Positions 35,137 to 45,700 of a DNA stretch of 64,000 bases are shown one piece after another (the stretch's first letter is position 1; each line of letters opens with the position of its first letter). The notes under the pieces are model-generated. The model searched no databases and was not told the DNA's origin. It saw only the letters and a program-made list of their open reading frames with translations. The translations under genes and the position numbers were made by a program. Source of the stretch: Pedobacter steynii (GTDB lineage: Bacteria > Bacteroidota > Bacteroidia > Sphingobacteriales > Sphingobacteriaceae); the NCBI RefSeq assembly GCF_900103665.1, contig NZ_FNGY01000015.1, positions 62,001 through 126,000 of the forward strand, in the 5' to 3' direction.

Positions 35137-38100
35137 ATGTATGGAACCAGGATCAACCGATATGTCAACAGAATCAATCACTTGCTGAAAGCCAGTGTGC
35201 TTGCGGCTGGATTTTGCCTGTTTACTGCGGAACATTCTTCGGCTCAGGCCAATACTGATTATGAAGAAATATCGATATTTTTAAATGTACAACGTGTGGG
35301 TGCTGCAGAAATGCCGGCACTGATCAAAGACGAAAAAGTCTGGTTACCGGTGATTGATCTCTTTAATTTTTTAAAGGTCAAATATGAAGTCTCTCCGGAT
35401 AGGGATGTGGTTTCCGGAACCTTCATCAGCCCTAACTCAAAGTACACGATCGATCAGAAGAATCACCAGATTACTTATGAAGAACAGCGTTATGAGCTCA
35501 AACCGGAAGACCTGGTCAAAACGGAAAGCGGCATCTATTTACAGTCGGACTTTTTCGCGAAGGTCTTCGGGTTAAACTGCGTGTTTAGCTTTCGCAATTT
35601 ATCGGTTGTGCTGAGTACCGATCTCGAGCTTCCTGTCCTCAGGGAGATGAGACAGGAGCAGATGCGGAGCAACTTAAACAAATTAAGCGGTGTATTTAAA
35701 GCAGATACCACCATAGGGAGGAATTATCCCTTGTTTTATTTTGGTACAGCAGATTATGCCGCACTGACCTCGGCGGGAAATAAAGGGACACCCCATGATG
35801 CCAGGGTAAGCCTTGGTTTAGGAGGAATGGTGGCCGGAGGAGAAACAAATGTGGTGCTGAATTACCATAACAATGAAGGCCTTTCCGGACGGCAACAATA
35901 TTACCTCTGGAGGTATGTGGACAACGACCTGCGTTATGTAAAACAAATTCTGGCGGGTAAGATTCAGACACAGTCGATCGCTTCGATCTATTCGCCGGTG
36001 ATTGGGGTACAGGTGACCAATACACCAACTACGTACCGGCGTTCTTTCGGTACTTATACTTTAAGTAATCATACCGAACCCAACTGGATGGTAGAGCTAT
36101 ACGTAAATGGAGTGCTCATCAATTATGTTAAAGCCGATGCCTCAGGGTTCTATACTTTTAATGTGCCTTTGGTATATGGGAATACCATGATCAAGCTGCG
36201 GTTTTATGGTCCTTACGGAGAGGAACGCTCTACAGAACAGAGCATCAGTATTCCGTTTAATTTCTTACCTAAGAATGAATTTGAATATACGGCCAGCTCA
36301 GGAATCCTGGAGGATGGGCGACATGCTAAATTTGCCCGTCTGAGTACGAATTACGGACTCAGTCGGAATGTAACTGTAGGAGGAGGTATTGAGTACCTTT
36401 CTTCAATTAGCTCCGGTACAAAGATCCCCTTTGCGAATGTCTCGGTTCGTTTGTTGCCCAACCTTTTATTTTCCGGTGAATACGATCACGATGTGCGGTC
36501 AAAAGCATTGCTGAGTTATAACCTGCCTTCAGGATTACAAATTGAAGTCAACAATACCTGGTATAAAAAAGGCCAGACCGCGATCAACAATACTTTTGTA
36601 GAAAACCGGAAAGCATCTGTTTCCTTTCCGATACGCGGGCGGTATTTTTCGGCTTATACCAGGCTCACTGCCGAACAGATATTGCTGGAAAACACCCGGT
36701 ATACACTTGCGAACTGGATGCTCTCGGCAGCTGTTGGCAAACTTAATGCGAGTGCGACGACCTATTCCGTATTCCTAAAAGGCAGTGATCCTTATATCTA
36801 TACCAATTATTCACTTTCATTGAGGGCATTGAGCAGCTTGCTGATCACGCAACAAGTCCAATATGAATACACGGATAACAGGGTGATCGGTTTGAAAACA
36901 GAGTTGGAAAAACGGATTTTCAGGAGTGGTTATCTGAACCTGTCTTATGAGAAAAACTTTATCAGCGACATCAGTAATATAGAACTGGGCTTAAGGTATG
37001 ATTTCTCTTTTGCCCAAACGCGGGTTTCTGTACGGAAAAGCAATGATGTGGTTCGTTCCTTACAAGGAATCAGCGGAAGCCTGATCCATGATGGGAAATC
37101 CGGATTCACGAGTTTTAACAACTATACCAGCGTAGGTAAAGGAGCCGTTTTATTGATTCCATACCTGGACCTGAACGGAAACAACAGGCGTGATAAAGAT
37201 GAACCCAAAGCGCAGGGGCTAAAAGTGAGAATTAACGGAGGCAGGATTAAGCAGTCGGTTAAAGACACGACCATTCAGATTACAGACCTTGAAGCTTATA
37301 CCAATTACAGCATTGAGCTGGATGGTTCGGGCTTTGACCGTTTGGCCTGGAAGTTTCCAAAAGCGAACTACAGTGTCGTGATTGACCCTAATTATGTAAA
37401 GAATGTGGAAGTTCCGGTCTCTGTATTTGGAGAGGCCTCAGGGAGGGTAATCCTGAAGGATGGGGCAGAAGAAACAGGGCAGGGGAATGTGATGCTAAAT
37501 TTTTACGATGGGCGTTCTAAAAAAGTCGGACAGACGGTGTCTGAAGCCGATGGTTATTTCTCTTACCTCGGCTTGCTTCCGGGCAAGTATACCGTGCTGA
37601 TGGATTCCGCGCAATTGCGTTTGATGGAGTTAAAAGGAGAAACGGCAGCACTACCCTTTGTCATTACCCGGAACGTCGAAGGCGACCTTGTGAACCATCT
37701 CGACATGGTCACCAGCCCGATGCCCGCAGTATCAGCGGCTCCGGTTCCTACTGCTGTTCCAGCTGTTGCTCCCGTTCCGCCTGTGGAGCAGGAAGAGGTT
37801 CCGGAACCTGGCAAGACCTTGACCGTTCAGGCGGCGCATTTTAAATTTCCAATGGCGAGGACTGCGCAGCGTATGCTGTTAAAATATTATAAAGATGTAG
37901 TCATCATTCCTACCAAATGGGTTTATTACGACATCCAGATCAGGGGTGTCAAAGATCTGGAAGAAGCGAATGAGATTATTAAAAAGATTAAGCCGATTGG
38001 ATTCCCTGATGCTTACGTTTTGAAACCAGCTGGACGGCGGGTGTCAGCAGATCCGGTTATTCCTATAGCTCCGCCTAAGCAGGTCAAACCGGCGGTTAAA

Positions 38101-38379
38101 CAAGTGGAACAAATTGAGCCGGTTGTACCTCCCGGACCTCCGGCACCAGGCACGATAACGGTTCAGGCGGCACATTTCAAACTTAAGATGGCGAAGGTTT
38201 GTCAGCAGATTTTATCAAAATATTATAAAAACGTAGTTATTGTTCCTACTAAATGGATCTATTATAACATTCAGATCAGGGATGTCAAAGACAAGCAGGA
38301 AGCGAAAGCGATCATCAAAAGAATCAGGCCCCAGGGATTTCCGAAGGCATATGTGTTAAAATCTGTTTCTCCGGAATAG
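35137..38379 (+). CDS. Usher-like outer membrane protein with two SPOR-like repeats
   Basis: The 1080-residue protein has a signal peptide (ending SSAQANTD), an N-terminal periplasmic domain (about 40-180), a barrel interrupted by a plug-like Ig segment (VELYVNGVLINYVKADASGFYTFNVPLVYG and FYGPYGEE, about 325-370), more barrel strands to about residue 660, and two beta-sandwich domains, the first with LDLNGNNRRDKDEP. This is the architecture of fimbrial ushers, closest to the alpha/TcfC type. After a Pro-rich linker come two SPOR-like repeats (about 892-965 and 1004-1077), both beginning TVQAAHFK and ending GFP.AYVLK. SPOR domains bind denuded peptidoglycan, so the pore may be tethered to the cell wall, an unusual addition for an usher. 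Confidence 0.65.
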   Translation: MYGTRINRYVNRINHLLKASVLAAGFCLFTAEHSSAQANTDYEEISIFLNVQRVGAAEMPALIKDEKVWLPVIDLFNFLKVKYEVSPDRDVVSGTFISPNSKYTIDQKNHQITYEEQRYELKPEDLVKTESGIYLQSDFFAKVFGLNCVFSFRNLSVVLSTDLELPVLREMRQEQMRSNLNKLSGVFKADTTIGRNYPLFYFGTADYAALTSAGNKGTPHDARVSLGLGGMVAGGETNVVLNYHNNEGLSGRQQYYLWRYVDNDLRYVKQILAGKIQTQSIASIYSPVIGVQVTNTPTTYRRSFGTYTLSNHTEPNWMVELYVNGVLINYVKADASGFYTFNVPLVYGNTMIKLRFYGPYGEERSTEQSISIPFNFLPKNEFEYTASSGILEDGRHAKFARLSTNYGLSRNVTVGGGIEYLSSISSGTKIPFANVSVRLLPNLLFSGEYDHDVRSKALLSYNLPSGLQIEVNNTWYKKGQTAINNTFVENRKASVSFPIRGRYFSAYTRLTAEQILLENTRYTLANWMLSAAVGKLNASATTYSVFLKGSDPYIYTNYSLSLRALSSLLITQQVQYEYTDNRVIGLKTELEKRIFRSGYLNLSYEKNFISDISNIELGLRYDFSFAQTRVSVRKSNDVVRSLQGISGSLIHDGKSGFTSFNNYTSVGKGAVLLIPYLDLNGNNRRDKDEPKAQGLKVRINGGRIKQSVKDTTIQITDLEAYTNYSIELDGSGFDRLAWKFPKANYSVVIDPNYVKNVEVPVSVFGEASGRVILKDGAEETGQGNVMLNFYDGRSKKVGQTVSEADGYFSYLGLLPGKYTVLMDSAQLRLMELKGETAALPFVITRNVEGDLVNHLDMVTSPMPAVSAAPVPTAVPAVAPVPPVEQEEVPEPGKTLTVQAAHFKFPMARTAQRMLLKYYKDVVIIPTKWVYYDIQIRGVKDLEEANEIIKKIKPIGFPDAYVLKPAGRRVSADPVIPIAPPKQVKPAVKQVEQIEPVVPPGPPAPGTITVQAAHFKLKMAKVCQQILSKYYKNVVIVPTKWIYYNIQIRDVKDKQEAKAIIKRIRPQGFPKAYVLKSVSPE

Positions 38380-38406
38380 GGTGAATTGTTATATTTGGTA
38401 TTGCAT

Positions 38407-38757
38407 ATGAATATAGAAGAATTAAGGGAATATTGCCTGCAGAAGCAGGGGACATCTGAAGGGCTTCCTTTTGGAGAGGATACCCTGGTTTTTAAAGTTG
38501 GAGGGAAGATTTTTTTACTGACCAGTCTGGTTACCGGCAATCGTTTTAATGCCAAATGTGACCCTGAACGCGCCATCGAATTGCGGGAACAGCATGAGGA
38601 AATCATCCCCGGTTTTCACATGAACAAGAAGCATTGGAATACAGTTTTTATGGATGGCAGGCTGACCAGGAAGCAGTTGAATGAGCTGATTGATCATTCT
38701 TATGATCTGGTATTGGCCAGTTTACCGAAGAAATTACAAGAAGAAATCGGCAATTAG
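38407..38757 (+). CDS. MmcQ/YjbR-family protein
   Basis: Read from ATG 38407 (MNIEELREYCLQKQGTSEGLPFGEDTLVFKV), the 116-residue protein matches the YjbR/MmcQ family with the C-terminal KKHWNTVFMDGRLTRKQLNELIDHSYDLVLASLPKK. The family has a CyaY-like fold and is presumed to bind DNA; its function is not established. It is cytoplasmic and unrelated to the preceding surface operon, although only 27 bp separate them. Confidence 0.9.
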   Translation: MNIEELREYCLQKQGTSEGLPFGEDTLVFKVGGKIFLLTSLVTGNRFNAKCDPERAIELREQHEEIIPGFHMNKKHWNTVFMDGRLTRKQLNELIDHSYDLVLASLPKKLQEEIGN

Positions 38758-38822
38758 AAATGGCCGTAAAAGGCAGCTTTAACAGCAGCTTCTACGACCT
38801 TTCTTTCCCCCCACTTCGTTAT

Positions 38823-39713
38823 TTATTTACCACCGAGGCTAAGCCTCAGATTCAGCTCGAAGCTGCCATTGGTATAGGCACTGAGTGCCGAAGTCTGTGT
38901 ACTATATGATCCACTGATCATATATTTGTGTTTAAAGTCCATGCCTAAGCCGAAAGTAGCGCTCTCTGAGCTATGGTACATGGCCATTGCAAACACCTGT
39001 TGATTGGCGATTCCCACCTGAACACCGGCATCCCAGATGTTGTCAAATCCTTTTACCCCACGGTAAGCCACCTTAGGCTCTGCATCAATCCCTTCTGCGC
39101 CTTTACTGAGCTGAAACTTATAGCTGACAGCGGAGTAAAATGTACCCACATCAGCAAGCTTAATCGTTTCCTTTTTAAGGAAGCTTTTAAGGTTAGGGAT
39201 GGAGGCCTGTACGGTAAGCCTGTTTGTGGTATAGGCGACGCCAAAATCTCCGTCTAAATACGTTTTACGATTGTTATACTGGCCTACCAATGGATCATTG
39301 GGATTGCCGTAGATATCCGTATCCTCCAGTCGCTGGCTTAAAATCCCCATCGAGAGTCCGAAGTGAAGTCCATCTCCGGCCTGGTTTAGTTTCAGGTGAT
39401 AAGCATAGGAGGCCAGGACCCGGGTTGCCCTTTGCAGGCCCGCACTTTCATTGTTCACCGTTAAGCCAATCCCAACTCTGTTGAAGCCGTAATCTGCAGT
39501 CAGGTTTTGAGTGAGTGGCGCGCCAGGTACATTGTCCCAAAGCTTGCGGTAAGAACCATTTATTCTGATGCCCTCCGAAAAACCAGCGAAAGCAGGATTG
39601 ATGGCATACTGGTTCGTATAGTACTGTGCCGACAATGGGTTTAACTGCGCTTGGGAGGAGTTTGCTGCCGCTGTGAAAGCAATCAGTAAACCTATTTTGT
39701 GTATGATTTTCAT
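38823..39713 (-). CDS. PorP/SprF-family T9SS membrane protein
   Basis: Starting from ATG at 39713 (MKIIHKIGLLIAFTAAANSSQAQ signal peptide), the mature protein begins NPLSAQYYTNQYAINPAFAGFSEGIRINGSYRKLW, the hallmark of PorP/SprF outer membrane proteins, and ends in a beta strand (FELNLRLSLGGK). SprF-like proteins are encoded next to T9SS type B cargo and are needed for its secretion or attachment. The gene directly upstream encodes such a cargo, so the two are a matched pair. A hairpin at 39733-39772 separates them and may set their ratio. Confidence 0.92.
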   Translation of the reverse strand: MKIIHKIGLLIAFTAAANSSQAQLNPLSAQYYTNQYAINPAFAGFSEGIRINGSYRKLWDNVPGAPLTQNLTADYGFNRVGIGLTVNNESAGLQRATRVLASYAYHLKLNQAGDGLHFGLSMGILSQRLEDTDIYGNPNDPLVGQYNNRKTYLDGDFGVAYTTNRLTVQASIPNLKSFLKKETIKLADVGTFYSAVSYKFQLSKGAEGIDAEPKVAYRGVKGFDNIWDAGVQVGIANQQVFAMAMYHSSESATFGLGMDFKHKYMISGSYSTQTSALSAYTNGSFELNLRLSLGGK

Positions 39714-39732
39714 GTCTCTGCGTAATTTTAAT

Positions 39733-39772
39733 GAAGCCTGCATTCCTTTTTCAAAAGGATGATGCAGGCTTC
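39733..39772 (-). terminator. Hairpin between the giant adhesin and sprF-like gene
   Basis: GAAGCCTGCAT (39733-39743) and ATGCAGGCTTC (39762-39772) form a perfect 11-bp stem. It lies between two genes of the same direction and is followed by no long T-tract on the minus strand, so partial termination or mRNA stabilisation is as likely as full termination. Confidence 0.5.
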
Positions 39773-39778
39773 TTCATG

Positions 39779-42700
39779 TTAATTTTGTCTGATAACAGTG
39801 ATAAATCCTCTGAATTTAAGTCTGTTCGTTCCGAAATCGATGATGTAATAATAGGTTCCTTCATCTAAAGGGCGACCATTTAGCATGGCATCCCAACTGT
39901 TGTCGTATCCTTTTTTGGTATATAGAATACGTCCGGCTTTGTCAAAAACTTTCACTTCATTATTTGGATAGAAATCAATGTTATCTATGATCCATTTGTC
40001 ATTGAAACCATCACCGTTAGGAGACAAAATATTGGTACCCTTGATGAGTGCCAGGTCGTCCAGAACTCCCAGTGTGAAGGTTTGCGACTGTGAGCAACCG
40101 TTAATATTGGTTGCCGTTACCGTATAGGTAGTCGTTTCACGTGGCCTTACTGTAAGCACCGCAGTGTTTTGTCCGCTGATGATGCCGGCACTGTTAGACC
40201 ATACATAAGTTGTTCCGCCGGTTACCGTAAGTGTTGCGACATCTCCTTTACTCACCTGCGTTCCTTTGTTGCTGCTGATGGCAACGACTGGTGCAGCATT
40301 TACAGTAATCAGGAAGGAGCGGGTATAGCTGTCTACACCACCATTCGCCACACCGCCATTGTCTTTCACCATAACTGTAACTGTAGCTGTACCTGAGGCA
40401 CCGGATCTGAGTTGGTAGCTCAGGGTTCCTGTAGCACCAGTACCGGCTGCTGTTAAGGATTCAAACAGACTGGAATTGGTACTGCTCACACTTAAGATTG
40501 TGGTCTGACCGCTTTCCGGTCCGGCGCTGATGCCTGCCAATGCAACCGTCTGTGTAGCGGTCGTTGCGCAAAGCGTTTGATTGCCGATTGCAGAAAGGGT
40601 AGGGATCTCATTAACATCTGTTAAATTAATCGTCAGCTCTTTATCCAGTGAAGTGTTGTTTTGTGTGGTAGAACGAACCCTCACTTTATAAACGGCTTTC
40701 GTCTCGTAATCCAGACTTGCCGTGCTGAGCAATTGGTTTCCACTGATGCTAAACGAAGCATTATCTGTACTTCCTGTTCCTGCTACCAATGAATAAGTAA
40801 AGGTGGCGGCCGGATTGTCAGAAGTACTGCTCAGTGTTCCTGCTGAAGCTCCTGCGGCAGTGTTTTCATATAAAGGAACTCCGGCAAGGCTGATGTTTGT
40901 AACCGCATCAAGTTTAACCGTTAGTATTCCTTTTTGATAACTGATCGCATAATTCGCCGCCGCAGCACCACTCACATTGATGTCGTAAGGGCCTACCGGA
41001 CTGCTTGCAGTTGCCGTAGTGGTAAATGTAGGTAAGGCAGTCAATACGGAGCTGGTTTCGCCATTGGCCAGGCCAAGGTAACTTGCAGTAAACACCGGCA
41101 ATGCAGCACCCAGGAATTTCTCCTTGGCATCTGCGGTGATGATTAAGCCTTTCTTGTTCACCGTTAATTTACCATTGGTATAGACGATGCTATAATTGCT
41201 CAATCCGGTTCCTACCGCTGCAGTCGGAATGATGTCATAATCAGAACCTGCAACGCTTGCCGTTGCTGCTGCACCAGTACTGCTCAGACTCACTGAAGTA
41301 ACCGTATTTCCATTGGTCAATCCTATTGCATTGAATTCTGTACCGGCAAAGACACTTGCGGTACCATAGAATTTACTAAGATTCGACGCTGCAATGGATA
41401 ACGTTTTCTGTGTTACGGTCAACGTTCCATCCGGATTGCTCACGGAGTAATTGGACAGTTTGGCATTTGGATCAGCTAAAGTAGCAACGATAGGGTACGT
41501 GCCTGCACTGGCAGTTGCTGCGATACCGGCACTGTTCCTGGTCAGGGTAATGTTATCCCCGCTTTGGACTCCGGTAATGCTGCCGGTAAAGTCGCCACTG
41601 GTCAGGACATCACCATAAACTTTAGAACGGCTGTTGTTAACAATCGTCAGCGTTTTGGTATTTACCGTTAATGTTTGCGGTACGTTAGGTGCCGCATTAA
41701 AGAATGCATTTCCAGACTGACTTGCAGTGATCGTTGTCGTTCCTGCTTTTAAAATCGTGGCTACATTGCCAACGATAGCAACAATGGTCGGATCAGCGGC
41801 GGTATAGGTTGCCGGAAGTCCTGCTGATGAATTTGCACTGCCCAGCAGGAATGAAGGATCTCCATAGGTTTTAGCTGCAATCGCATTAAAGCTGATGCTT
41901 TGGCTTGCTTTTGGAATCGTAGAAACTTCAGCGCTAAGCCCGCTGATATTACCTGCCTGATCAACGGCCTGAATGCGGTAATAATAAGTCGTACCATTGA
42001 TTAAGCCTACATTGGTATAGCTTGTTGTTCCTGCCGGAACGTTGGCTAAGAAGGTAGTTGGGTTAGGACTTGTTCCGGATAAGATGCGGTAATTCACCAG
42101 ATCTGTTTCTGTATTGGCAGCCCAGTTCAGGATAATTTGCGTATCACCGGATGTTGCCGTAACGCCTGAAGGGGTGGCCGGAGCCGTCCGGTCGAAGGTT
42201 ACCGAACCTGTACCTGTAGAAACCGGTGTTCCTGCATTTCCTGTCACATCGCTGAAAGCAATGTTATAGGCTACCAGACCTTCCGGATCTGTTGAAGTAA
42301 AGGTATAAGTTGCCGTCCAGTTGTTGCCTGCGGCAGTTGGAATCACTGTATGACCTGCAATCGTAACCACCGGTGTTTGCAAGGCTTCAGTCGCTGTAAA
42401 GGTTAAGGTAGCGATATTGCCGACTTTGGCAAGGGTAGGGATGCTATAGTCAGAAACAATATTTACTGCACTTAAAACTGGTACAGATTTATCGAAGGTT
42501 ACCGAACCTGTTCCTGTAGAAACAGGAGTACCTGCATTGCCTGCCATATCACTGAAAGCGATATTGTAAGCGACTAAACCTTCCGGATCTGCTGAGGTAA
42601 AGGTATAAGTTGCAGTCCAGTTGTTGCCTGCAGCGGTTGGTATTACCGAATGACCTGCGATGGTTACATCCGGAGTCTGCAGCACTTCGCTGGCCGTAAA

Positions 42701-45700
42701 GGTAAGGGTAGCGATATTGCCCACTTTTGCCAGGGTAGGATTGGCATGGTTAGAGACAATATTTACGGCGCTTAGTGTAGGCACCGATTTGTCTAAAGTA
42801 ACTGATCCTGAACCTGTAGAAACCGGAGTTCCTGCATTTCCTGCCTGGTCACTGAAGCTGATGTTATAAGCTACCAAACCACTCGGATCTGCCGGAGTAA
42901 AGGTATAAGTTGCAGTCCAGTTATTGCCCGAAGCCGTTGGAATCACGGTATGACCTGCAATGGTCACCACCGGAGTTTGCAACGCTTCACTCGAAGTAAA
43001 GGTTAAAGTGGCGGTATTGCCAACAATTGCAAGGAATGGCAAGGCGTTGTTCGAGCTGATTTCTACCGCACTTAATGTCGGTATAGACTGGTCGAAGGTA
43101 ACAGATCCTGAACCTGTAGAAACCGGAGTTCCTGTATTTCCTGCAAGGTCACTGAAAGCAATGTTATAAGGCACCAAACCTGCTGCATCAGCCGGGCTGA
43201 GTGTATAACTGGCGGTCCAGTTGTTGCCAACTGCAGTTGGAATTACGGTATGACCTGCAATGGTCACCACCGGAGTTTGCAATGCTTCACTCGAAGTAAA
43301 AGTTAAGCTAACCAGGTCTCCGACTTTAGCAAAGAGCGGGTTAGTGTTGTTAGAGGCGATATTTACTGCAGACAAGGTCGGCGTGATCTTGTCGAAAGTA
43401 ACCGTCCCTGTTCCTGTAGAAACCGGAACACCTGCATTGCCAATCAAATCACTGAAAGTAATGTTGAAAGGTACCAGGCCATCGGCATCTCCCGAAGTAA
43501 AGGTATAGGCTGCTGTCCAGTTATTACCTGCTGCGGTTGGAACTACAGCGTGACCACCAATGGTCACTACCGGAGTTTGTAACGTTTCGCTGGCAGTAAA
43601 GGTTAAGGTAGCCGTATTGCCTACTTTGGCAAAGACAGGATTGCTGTTATTAGAAACGTAGTTTACCGCGCTTAGCGTTGGAGCGGTGTGGTCAAAGGTG
43701 TAAAGATCACCCGTAAAACCAGTTGCGATCGCGTTTCCGGCGAGATCCATAATTCCTGTTCCTGCGTTGTTCAGGTTCAGTCCGATGGTTCCGCTACCGG
43801 TGATGGCATTGACTGTTATACTGTAAACGGTGTTATCCGCTGTGGCAACGCCTGCGATTGTTCCGGCGGTACCGCCAGTGGTCGACAGATTAAAGTCTGT
43901 CACCTGTACACTGGATACGCTTTCCGAGAAAGTAACGGTATAAATTACGCTCGTGGCCAGCGTAGGATTCGGATCTGCCAGGGCGATACTGTTGATCACC
44001 GGAATTGTGGTGTCGATAGTTACTGCAAGACCTGTTGAAACCGGACTCACATTACCTGCTGCATCTGTTGTTTTAGCAGTAACCGTATGTACGCCTGGCG
44101 CTAAGGTAGAAGCGGTGATCGACCAGTTTCCGCCAGTGGCGATACCTGTTCCGATCACTGTTGTACCGTCTGTATCGTATAAAGTTACCGTTGAACCTGC
44201 TTCTGCTGTTCCTGTAAATACCGGAGTAGTTACATTGGTGATGTGATCCGTATTGGATACCCCACTATCACTGGCTGAAGCCAGAACTGGTGCAGATGGA
44301 GCAGCAGGATTTGAAGTATCAAAGGTCAGTGCCGGAGTGGTACCTGCGCCGCCATTGTTACCTGCAATATCCGTATAAGTGGCTGCTGCCACCGTGATAC
44401 TTGCTGTACCAGCATTAGTCGAAGCCGTAGGAGTGTAGGTCGCAGTGCGGGTCAGGCCTGTGCCCGATATCGCAGCAAGTGTACCACCGGTAACGACTAC
44501 GTCACCTGTAGTTCCATCCCAGGCAAATGTGGCACCCGGATCTTCAGAGAAGGTAAACGTAAGGGTTGCCGTTTCTCCCGATTTCAATTGAGGAACGTTG
44601 CTGGTGATGGCCAATGTTGGTGAAGTGGTATCGATTGTTACATTAAGTCCTGAAGAAGCGACACCTGTATTACCGGCAACATCTGTTGCTTTTGCGGTAA
44701 CGGTATGTACACCTGGAGTCAGGGTTGACGCAGTGATGGACCAGTTTCCGCCAGTGGCGATACCTGTTCCGATTGAAGTAATGCCATCCGTATCATATAA
44801 AGTTACGGTTGAACCTGCTTCTGCGGTACCTGTAAATACCGGAGTAGTTACGTTAGTGATGTTATCCGAATTGGATATGCCGCTATCGCTGGCCGAAGCC
44901 AAAACAGGAGTAGAAGGAGCAACCGGGTTTGAAGTATCAAAAGTAAGTGCAGGACTTGTGCCTGCGCCACCGTTGTTACCTGCAACATCGGTATAAGTAG
45001 CTGCTGCTACGGTAATGCTTACTGTTCCGCCATTGGTTCCTGCGGTTGGCGTAAAGATCGCGGTGCGTGTTAAACCTGCGCCTGAAATTGCAGCAAGTGT
45101 ACCACCCGTAACCACTACATCGCCGGTACTTCCGTCCCAGGCAAAGGTTGTGCCCGGATCTTCAGAGAAGGTAAAGGTGATCGTTGCCGTTTCTCCCGCT
45201 TTCAATTGAGGAACATCACTGGTGATGGCCAGCGTTGGTGAAGTGGTGTCTATCGTTACGCTAAGTCCTGAAGAAGCCGCACCTGTATTACCTGCTGCGT
45301 CTGTCGCTTTTGCGGTAATGGTATGTGCGCCTGGCGTCAGGGTTGACGCAGTGATGGACCAGTTTCCGCCAGTGGCGATACCTGTTCCGATTGAAGTAAT
45401 GCCATCCGTATCATATAAAGTTACGGTTGAACCTGCTTCTGCGGTACCTGTAAATACCGGAGTAGTTACGTTAGTGATGTTATCCGAGTTGGACACACCG
45501 CTGTCGCTGGCTGAAGCCAGAACAGGCGCAGAAGGAGCAACCGGATCAGAAGTATCAAATGTCAGTGCAGGGGTTGTGCCTGCGCCACCATTGTTGCCTG
45601 CGATATCGGTATAAGTCGCAGCGGCTACCGTAATACTTGCTGTTCCGCCGTTGGTGGAAGCTGTTGGGGTAAATGTCGCAGTGCGGGTCAGACCTGAGCC

